Below, piece by piece: positions 22,030 to 34,716 of a stretch of 34,716 nucleotides of DNA. The notes below the pieces were generated by a model. The model was not told where the DNA came from. It was given only the letters and a program-made list of their open reading frames with translations, and ran no database searches. The translations under genes were made by a program, and so were the position numbers. The DNA is from Hypsibius dujardini. Taxonomy: Eukaryota > Tardigrada > Eutardigrada > Parachela > Hypsibiidae. Where the stretch lies: the NCBI GenBank assembly GCA_001579985.1, contig LRSR01010030.1, forward strand, positions 1 through 34,716, given 5' to 3'. The number at the start of each line of letters is the position of its first letter. Position 1 is the first letter of the stretch.

Positions 22030-22765
22030 GGGGAGGAATTTGCAGGTAAAGGGGAAGGTGTCAGTGTTTGCACGTCCTCCTCCTCCAGCGTTGTTGACGT
22101 TTTTCATCCCATTCCCCAGTTCCGCATCACTTTCGGTCCGGTATCCTCGACGGTTGATGGCCTTCGAAATTGGAATTTATTTGCGCAACCCCATCACATT
22201 CGGAGGTTATGATGAAAATGTGCAGGTAAAGTTGAGAAAGCTCGTCCTCAAATCAAATCTTCCTCGCCTTCGCTCGCATTTCTTACCCACATTCCATGTC
22301 TAGATGTCCGTGGTGTCTCGCTTTTTCAACTGCTGATGGATGTTGAAATTGCTCTTCCCCAACACCGCCTGGAATCGTCGAGACACTCAGCGTTATTTTG
22401 CAGGTAATTTGACAACGGCGTCTTTGACTTTTTCGCCTGCCTCCCTTGACGCTTCACGCCTTCCTCATGTCGCTGTCCCGTGTAGGAGCCCCTTCGGCGT
22501 GCCGTTTTGACTGCCTCATGGACGGTGCTTCTGGATGATCCACCGCGGACGGCACAGCTCGTGAGTTTTATGTTGCAGCAAGAGGGAGGAAGAACGGAAG
22601 GCAGAAGGAATTTACTCCTCTGTCATCTTCTTCATCCTCATCTTCATCGCCATCAACGGGGACGTTTTGTGTGTGTTTCAAGTGGATAATCCCCAGAATA
22701 CTGACAATAATAATCGGGAGGATCGACCTCCGTCCGCCTCGGCCAGTGCTTCCAGCGGTGGGATC
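22030..22765 (+). other. Upstream region of Gs-alpha with three CAG|GTAA sites
   Basis: CAGGTAA, a joined acceptor-donor sequence, occurs with its GT at 22046, 22226 and 22404, so the spacing is 180 and 178 bases. Reading back from the Gs-alpha ATG the frame is open to about 22667 but has no nearer ATG. This is most likely 5' UTR or untranslated exon/intron sequence. Confidence 0.4.
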
Positions 22766-27657
<4,892 letters not shown>

Positions 27658-28840
27658 GAGTGAGCAGCAGGGTTGTCGCTCTCGAAGACGTCTCTGACCC
27701 AACCCGGCCGCACAGGCATCCCCCGGGGCACGGCAGCCAGACACGACGACGAGACAGGCACACACGTCAGACACGCGTGCGACGCCAGTGCATTTTTATT
27801 TTCTTTTTCTTTTTTTTTACTAGACACGAGTAGTCAGACAGTCGGTCGGTCGGGGGTAGTCATTTTTGATTTTGTTTTGTTGTAAACACAACCAACCACG
27901 CCCCCACACACACACAGACACACACACTATTTTCTGTGGCGGAAAGGAGCGAGGGGAGAGACACGAGTCAGTTTGTACATGTCTGCCTGAATCGAGGCAT
28001 GTCTGGATCGAGACATGTCTGGATCGAGACATGCGGACTGGAAGAGAGAGAGACACGAGTCAGTTTGTACATGTCTGCCTGAATCGAGGCATGTCTGGAT
28101 CGAGACATGCGGACTGGAAGAGTGAGAGAGAGATTGTCGGGTGCTGGTCGGCTTCCTTCTTCATCAACTTAAACCCGGGGATGCCCGCGGGTTATTGGGA
28201 CATTTGTCTGTCTACCTGTCTGTCTGTCTGCAGGGATGATGATGCGACAGGCAGAAGACGGATGTAGTCTGTGATAATTTAGTGATGAGTGCTCTTTTTG
28301 GTCGCGCGATTTTTAATCCGTTTTCTTTTGCTGCGCTGCCTGCTTGCTTGCTCTCGCTCGCTCGAGGGAGGCAGGCAGTCCCACGTTTTGTCTTGTCACT
28401 AATTATGTTTTATTTTTCGGGAGGGGGATACGGGTTTTTTCTGCTTGGGCGGACGACACTGACATGAACTCTCTATCTCTGAACTTCCCTCCCTGACTCG
28501 GGCGTTGTTGTTCAGGGACGTTTTTTTTCTCTACTGGTTTCTGTTTTCTTTTTTGGTGCATCATTTCACCGGTCGGTGGTCATTCGTGTAAAGGCTTGTC
28601 TCTCTCATGCGCGCGCTCTCTCTCTCTCTCCCTTTCGTAGTCGGCATTTTCGACTATCCCCCTCTTGGTCCTCTTTTTACGATAATGTTTTAATATTGTT
28701 ATCTATGGTATGGTGTATTTATATACGCGCATCTGCCGGATAAAAAGTGCGTGCTCAACGGTGGACCTTTTCACGTGAATCCGGCACTGGTGGACTGCGT
28801 GTGGCAGGTAGACAGACAAATAGGGCGGACACAGACGGAC
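27658..28840. other. 3' region of Gs-alpha
   Basis: No AATAAA was found close downstream of the stop, so the transcript end is not placed. The stretch holds CA/CAGA-type sequence at 27900-27930, a tandem repeat at 27957-28125, a short CTGT run at 28204-28232 and a CT-rich run at 28600-28632. Confidence 0.45.
27957..28125. repeat. Two-unit tandem repeat (92-bp offset) with internal palindromes
   Basis: ACACGAGTCAGTTTGTACAT starts at 27961 and again at 28053. Each unit contains CATGTCTGGATCGAGACATG, a near-perfect palindrome (stem CATGTCT/AGACATG). In the first unit a 16-base segment is itself duplicated. Confidence 0.92.
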
Positions 28841-29245
28841 AGACAAGTAGATTTTCGACACGGATATATGGGCAGACAAACAGGCAGGTTTTGCTCTCAA
28901 ACAAAAACTAGGGACTTGTGGACCATGAAAAGGGCTCGCAGGCAGACAGACAGAAAAACAGACTGACAAATAAACAACCTGACACAGATAAGTACAGACA
29001 GACAGTGTCTGATCTCAAACAAAACTCGGACTTTTGGACCAAACAGAAATCCAGGCAGACTGATAGACACACAGTCATACCTTCAGTCAGGCTGGCAGAC
29101 AGCCAGATAGACAGACAGACAGTGTCTGATCTCGAACAAAACTCGGACTTGTGGACCAAACAGAAATCCAGGCAGACTGATAGACACACAGTCATGCCTT
29201 CAGTCAGGCTGGCAGACAGCCAGATAGACAGACAGACATACTGAG
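28840..29245. repeat. CAGA-rich minisatellite, 117-118 bp period
   Basis: AGTGTCTGATCTC starts at 29004 and 29121, and the intervening 117-base units are nearly identical. A more degenerate third unit precedes them (CTCTCAAACAAAAACTAGGG near 28894). The spacers are CAGA tetranucleotides. Confidence 0.9.
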
Positions 29246-30349
29246 ACAGTATGCTCCAAATGGGATCTAAGAAATTTTATAGTGCACCTGGATCATAATC
29301 GTTTCGGTTCTTCGTTTCCAAATTGTTGAGGCCCATCCCAGTCGTTGCGTAACAGGTTTGCTTCGAAGTTCGGATTACGCATCCCAAACCGGTAATTGTG
29401 CTGTCATTGAGCTGTATGACAATTGACAAACAAGATTAAGGGAACTTCATATTACAATTCCGCAATTTCAAACAGTCCCTCTCCGACTGCAATGGACTGG
29501 TACTAAGCATTAGCACGTTCCCTTAAAAGGGGTTGTTTCAGGAAAGGTGAGCCCTTCAACAAGGTTACGTAATGACAAAGCAAAGCTAATACCTAACATG
29601 GTGGATTTTACCCACCTGGGATTAACGGGTATTCTTCACTAATTTACAAACAAGCTCCGCAACATCACGCCAGTCGAAAATGAGCTCGCACCTGACTCGT
29701 TCCCATACAGATTAGCATCACGTGGAACACAATCGCCACAAGGGGAGGAAGTCTTACTGCTCTCTCGTGAGAATCAATTGATCGATATCTGAACTACAAA
29801 CGTGTGTGCTATTTCAGAGTGAAATATCGTAGAATCAGATCTATCTGTGCTTGTTAGTGAAGTCCACTTACTAAGGACACTTTTCCCCAATTTCCCTTTT
29901 TTTGATTGGCCGATGTCTTTGACAATGCCATCTTGTTTTCGTCCTATTTTCGCGGCCTCTTTGTTTCCATCCTACTCTGTCAACTTTTCCATCTCAGACT
30001 TCCGTCTGTTTTCTTCTGCATTCAAGCGACAGCTACATATATCGATAAAGTATTTCATACAACAGACTGTCGTCCTTTGTGCGGTGCCGCTGAAGATGCC
30101 GCACTGATCCCGCAGTTTGAAAGAAGAAATTGCACCACATCTCCCCTTTGGGATTGTCATTATGTATTCATCATGTATTCCTCTGGTTTATCTGGCAATA
30201 TAGCCATTGAGAAAATTGGCAATAAATGAGACCTTCCATTTTTAAATATTTAAAAACTGATTCCAAGCGTTATAAAGGGCGCTGCTTTTGTTGTGTAATT
30301 TCCTTGGAGGTATGCCTGTCTTTGGTGTGTAAAGTGTATAAATTCAGTC
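29246..30349. other. Upstream region of the GPCR gene
   Basis: No exon is recognised. A small perfect inverted pair (GTGCGG / CCGCAC) lies near 30078-30103. Promoter elements cannot be assigned by eye. Confidence 0.4.
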
Positions 30350-33300
30350 ATGGCAAACATTTCCTTGTCTGCTGCGACCAAAAACAACACGACGTCCTCA
30401 TTCACGTATGAAGCTGCTCGAAACGTATCAATTTCATGGTCAGTCGCACCGGTCATCTCGCTGGTAACGTTGACGGTCGGTGTCACCGGCAACGGCGGTC
30501 TCATCGTCCTCTTCATTCACGACCGCGCGACCTTAATCACCCCGTTCAACGTGTACGTGCTCAATCTGATGGTCGCCAATCTCCTCCACCTCATCAACGT
30601 CTACCCCTTGGACGTGATCGTGGGTCTCTACTCTGGCACGTGGGTCCTGGGCCGGTCGGCGTGTGCCTTCTTCCTCTACGGCGTCTGGCTGCCGGGATGT
30701 GCGTCCAGTGTGGCACACAGCCTGATCGCGGTTAATCGCATCTGGGCCGTCATCTTTCCCCACTCGTACCGCACCCAGCACGGAATGCGTGCAGCCGTAA
30801 TGGTAAGCCCTAACGGATGATTGTTTAGGGTCTTCAGTGGTGGATTGAGGTCTCCGTAGCGGGTGATTGTTTAGGGTCCTCAGTGGCGAATTGAGGTCTG
30901 CCCGGAGGGGATGGCAAGCTTGTTGGAGAGTGGGCATGGCGGATTGAGGTCTAGCCTAACGTGTAAAAAGACAAGTCCATCCGTTGGCCAAGAACTCACC
31001 CTCAGTCTCCAGGCCACCCCAAGTTTTAAATGACCTCTGAAAAACCAGTGAATTTCGGGTTGAGTTGCATGCCATTGAGATGAAAATGATGGCAAAAGGT
31101 CAAAAACAGATAAAGAAAAAAATGATTGCAAAGAGTTAATTTCACGGGTCTTCCATGAGAGGTTTTGTGCTCTCTGTCTCTCCGCGTCTACCCTCGACAT
31201 GATTCCATGTGGGCCTCTTTTTTCCCTACGTGGTGTATCGATCGTTGTGTCTGGCATCGGTTACTGTTCTCATGGGGGCCTCATTTCCAAAACCACTCCA
31301 GGATTTCAAAACATGTCAACAAAAACTTCAATTTTTCAATTAAATTTGAGGTGTTTTAGGATCCGGTATAAGCTCCCTATTAATTAATGGAATAACAGTC
31401 CGAATTTGATGAGAAAAAACTAATGTTTTGAAAATGTTTTGAAATCCCTCAAGGGCCCCTGGAAATCAGACCCGACCCCTCCCTTCAAATTTTTGAATGA
31501 TCAGGAACAAGAGGCCGAATTTTCGGTTAAGTCCTAGTTTATAGACAGTATTGAGATTTTAGAAATTATTATCAATTCTGACTCAAAACATTATTCTGAA
31601 TCGATTGGCATTAGTCGAATTCCGATCGGAGGTCAAGGGGCGGAGTTACAGTGCTTTGATTGGTCGTTTACCCACAGCACTCAGATTGGAGTAAAACAGT
31701 ATTTTGAATCGATCGACATCGGCCTAATTTTAACTCAAAGTCAGGGGGACGAGCTAAAGCATTTTGAATGGTCTTTTAGCCACAGCACTAGATTACAGTA
31801 TTTTTGAAAATGTCTGACCCAAACATTATTTTATCGGAGCGCTGATACCGTTACCGTGTCAATTGATTAAGCATCGGTTAACCAAAAAACAACTGTGAGC
31901 CTGACCACTGACCTGAGCACGAGCGAGGGAAGGGGGATGGGTGTCAATGGCAATATCTGTAGATGGGGTTTTTATGGATTTTAAATGGCGCTACTGGCGA
32001 TGAGTTTTGAATGGCATCACTGATCCAGATTCCCATGAGTGATGGGGCGCCGAACGTGGGTGAGTAAGCGAAGCGAGCTAGCGCTTTGCGCTGTGACTCA
32101 TCACTCATGGGTTTAAGGTCCCAAGAAAAAGGCAGCGCAGTACCGCTTCCCAGTGAATCAATCAAGCATCGGTTAGCCAAGACAATTGTGAGTTTGACCA
32201 ATGACGTGAGCGCGATCGAACAAAGCGAGCCTTGCTACTCGATTCAAATTAATGTTTTGGTATACGAATGGTCAAATAAATCTTAATCTTGAGTACTGTG
32301 ACTGAACGATTAGAACGTCGTTGTTCCACCCCCTGATTGTGATTGAAATTCGGCTTGTTACAATCGGTTCAGAATATTGTTCTGGGTCGGAAGTGGTCAA
32401 ATCTATTTTGATCTGAGTGATGTGGGTAAACGACCACTCAAATTGCCCTTGCTGTGCCCCTGGCCTCTGATCAAAATTTGACTGATGCTAATCAATTCAC
32501 AAAGTTGTTTTGGGTTAGAAATACTAAAATTCAACGAAATCTGAATACTGTCATATATTACCGAATTTTGGTTCAACCTTGACACAAAATGCATTTTTTC
32601 CCATTTGCCTGCCCCTTGGCCCTGCCCCCTTACCGTCCTTGGCCCTACCAAGAGGGGTCCCGGCTCCGACTTCTAATTACCATAAACGAGTCCATGCCCT
32701 GAATTTCATCTGGCATACTCCTCCACTCTTCCGTTCCGCAGCATATTGGAAAAAGTGGTTCAGTGCAAACTAATCAAGTACACAATCCTCTTTTCTTCAA
32801 TCTCGAGCGCTTACAATGCTTTCAAGAAAGATGATGCAATACGGCTTAAGATGATTTTCATTCCCACTCACTTACAGCATCGTCATCTGTGGCTTCCCCC
32901 ACCCTTGTTTTTAATTGACTGCCGGTTAATTGGGCCCATCTTTTGTTTAAATTATACATATCCCTATGACAGGTGTGCCTGTCGATGTGGGCGATTATCT
33001 ACTCAGTGACGCTGCCGTGGCTGGTGCTTGATCAAGTCCTTTACCGCATTCCCGTGGAGAACGGGCCGGCAGAGTGCTCCGTCAATCAGTCCGCTCAGTT
33101 CGCCTACAGCATGGTCATCGAATTCACCCTGTTCAACTTTCCCCTGATCGCCACCGTCCTCGCGCTGCCGGTGATCCTGTACGCCACCTGGAGGAACCGC
33201 CGACTAAACGCCCGACGCGTGGGCAACACCATTTCTAGAGGTATATTTCATGGCAAACACTAACTGAAAGAAAACGTTTACTAACAAATTCCACAAACTC

Positions 33301-34062
33301 CTAAACAAATGTATAAGCTTAGTAAAATTTATTTATAAACTGCAAAATCTTTAGTTAAGAAGTTCCTTACTTAGTTCTCTTATTCCAAGGATATTTTACC
33401 TATTATTTGTGCCTTTGTTCATAATCTAAAGTTACAAATGTAGTACAAACTACAATTGTACGTAGCGATCGCTTAACATTAAAACTTATAATAACTAAAA
33501 GATAAAATGGGTAACATTAAATAACTTAAATTAAATAATTAGTTCCTACAATTTACACTCAAATTGCAATTGCACACTAAAAGGGTTGTTCAGTAAAATA
33601 CGTTCTACTGAAGGAAAAATTCTTATTATTAAACAAGAGCAATTTTTAGTTTGCAACAACCAATGGGCAGATTGAATTTCGTTTTTTCCCCACTCCCCAT
33701 TCTCCATAGGGGGTCATCCTTTACGAACTTTGGCGCAGTCGGCGACCGACGCTGAACACGAACCGAACAGCTCAGCAGTTGTTCCCTCTGTAAAACGGAT
33801 AGCGAGACCGAAATCGAACGCGACGTTGTTGCTGGTGCTGTTGACGGTCAGCCTGATGGTGACATACGTACCGACCAGTGCCATCTACACTGCCGCCGCC
33901 TTCCTGCCGGACTACGACTGGACGGAGGCATACCTCGAGACCGCAGTCACGGCGCCGTTCCAGCCGGCGATCGACCCGATTCTCTTCGCACTGGCCTTGA
34001 CCAATGTACGAACTGCACTGGTGAATGTGTTGACTCGCTCTCATCCGCGAGGTCGAACGTGA
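30350..34062 (+). CDS. Divergent rhodopsin-family (class A) GPCR
   Basis: Three exons join in phase: 30350-30802, 32973-33240, 33710-34062 (357 aa). The N-terminus (1-31) has sequons NIS, NNT/NTT and NVS and no signal peptide. Seven hydrophobic segments lie at about 32-56, 67-92, 103-134, 149-171, 193-221, 278-304 and 315-338. Class A landmarks kept: GN in TM1 (Asn48), LNL in TM2, Cys105 at the top of TM3 with Cys186 in the second outer loop, Trp157 in TM4, Pro208 in TM5. Altered landmarks: Asn77 replaces the TM2 aspartate, NRI (129-131) replaces DRY, TYVP (292-295) replaces CWxP, and DPILF (329-333) replaces NPxxY. Introns fall at the start of TM4 (phase 0) and in the third inner loop (phase 1). 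The tail after TM7 is only about 19 residues. The ligand is unknown. It may belong to a lineage-specific orphan family. Confidence 0.9.
30803..32972. other. GPCR intron 1, rich in dispersed repeat units
   Basis: A 2,170-base intron. It contains two + oriented units (31609-31651, 31710-31757) and two reverse units (about 32317-32365 and 32443-32500) of the family seen in the foldback elements. Near-identical direct repeats of about 62 bases lie at 31863-31926 and 32157-32220. No exon is recognised. Confidence 0.6.
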
Positions 34063-34638
34063 CGGCCAAGCGGGGCCGTATGTAAGATTCTTTAGCACAA
34101 ACCGTTCGGTTTTGTCCACTTGGTTCGTTGTGTAACTTCTATACACGTACATGAGTTCTTAGAGAAAGCTGAAGGAGTGTAAAGTCTTTCTTAAAGCCGT
34201 AAAGAAACGCCCCTTATTGATTTCTTCCCAAGTTTTCTTGCTCCTTCTTTCTTGGGTCGGCGCTAAAAGCCCATGTAAATACGGCACAGGACGTAGAATT
34301 TGGCATGCTAAATTTTACTCCGTTTTGATCAATAATACTCTAAATACTCTAGGATTATTTCCTCTCGTTAATACCACGTGTTCACGACCTTTGGTCAAAC
34401 TCACCCCATTATGTAAGAAGTCCTACACATACCACTCAGGCAAAAGGTTCTTTACCTATCCGAGATGTATCATCTTTATACCCGTAAACTAGGAGATTAC
34501 CCTGACATGAGTAATCATAAGGCAATTCATATCTTTGGGATTTTCATTTATCAAAGACTTGATTCGAAATTATTTCTTTCATTGGCCTTAAAATGACTGA
34601 CCTAGGCCACCGGGTGCTTTTTAGGATATAAAACTGGT
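34063..34638. other. Region downstream of the GPCR
   Basis: No coding exon is recognised and no AATAAA was found. The 3' end of the receptor transcript is not placed. Confidence 0.4.
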
Positions 34639-34716
34639 CAAGCAGACACAGACACAGACACAAACACAGACACAGACACAGACACAGACACAGACACAGA
34701 CACAGACACAGACACA
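34639..34716. repeat. (CAGACA)n microsatellite at right edge
   Basis: Near-perfect hexanucleotide units continue past the end of the window. Confidence 0.97.

Noticed and set aside
22667-22765. In-frame N-terminal extension of Gs-alpha
   Set aside because: The frame is open but has no ATG upstream of MGC, and MGC is the conserved lipidated start of the family.
30533-30937. Minus-strand frame across GPCR exon 1
   Set aside because: Shadow of the receptor's coding exon.

Overview
The window is nuclear DNA of an invertebrate animal. It has interrupted genes with GT..AG introns, large AT-rich intergenic regions, abundant tetranucleotide microsatellites and DNA-transposon debris. Three conserved genes can be assembled exon by exon with perfect phase agreement: mitochondrial aspartate aminotransferase (16387-19764, 11 exons, 443 aa), the stimulatory G-protein alpha subunit Gs-alpha (22766-27657, 11 exons, 379 aa) and a divergent rhodopsin-family GPCR (30350-34062, 3 exons, 357 aa). 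All three are on the + strand. The phylum cannot be fixed from the sequence. A lophotrochozoan, possibly a flatworm, is only a guess from protein flavour and repeat content.

Layout. 1-353 is the end of a Ser/Thr-rich coding exon cut by the window edge. 354-1750 is its 3' flank, which is duplicated at 8988-9580. 1750-5900 is gene-poor and holds one foldback element (about 4251-4885). 5899-6260 may be a terminal exon on the minus strand. 6475-8987 is a two-exon gene for a secreted protein: signal peptide, basic/proline-containing linker, then a long poly-Ser/Thr domain. Its second exon is paralogous to 1-353, so this looks like a tandem gene family. A second foldback element lies in its intron. 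11398-13546 holds broken pieces of a pogo/Tigger-like (CENP-B/jerky-type) DNA transposase. 13900-14555 is a short element with inverted ends and flanking TA, plausibly a non-autonomous relative. From 16387 on come the three conserved genes, whose introns are heavily invaded by CTGT/CAGA repeats.

The aminotransferase serves mitochondrial amino-acid/malate-aspartate metabolism. Gs-alpha couples receptors to adenylyl cyclase. The neighbouring GPCR is not thereby shown to be its partner. The most novel items are the secreted poly-Ser gene pair, the GPCR lacking several class A hallmark residues, the diverged foldback repeat family, and substitutions in two nucleotide-binding motifs of Gs-alpha.
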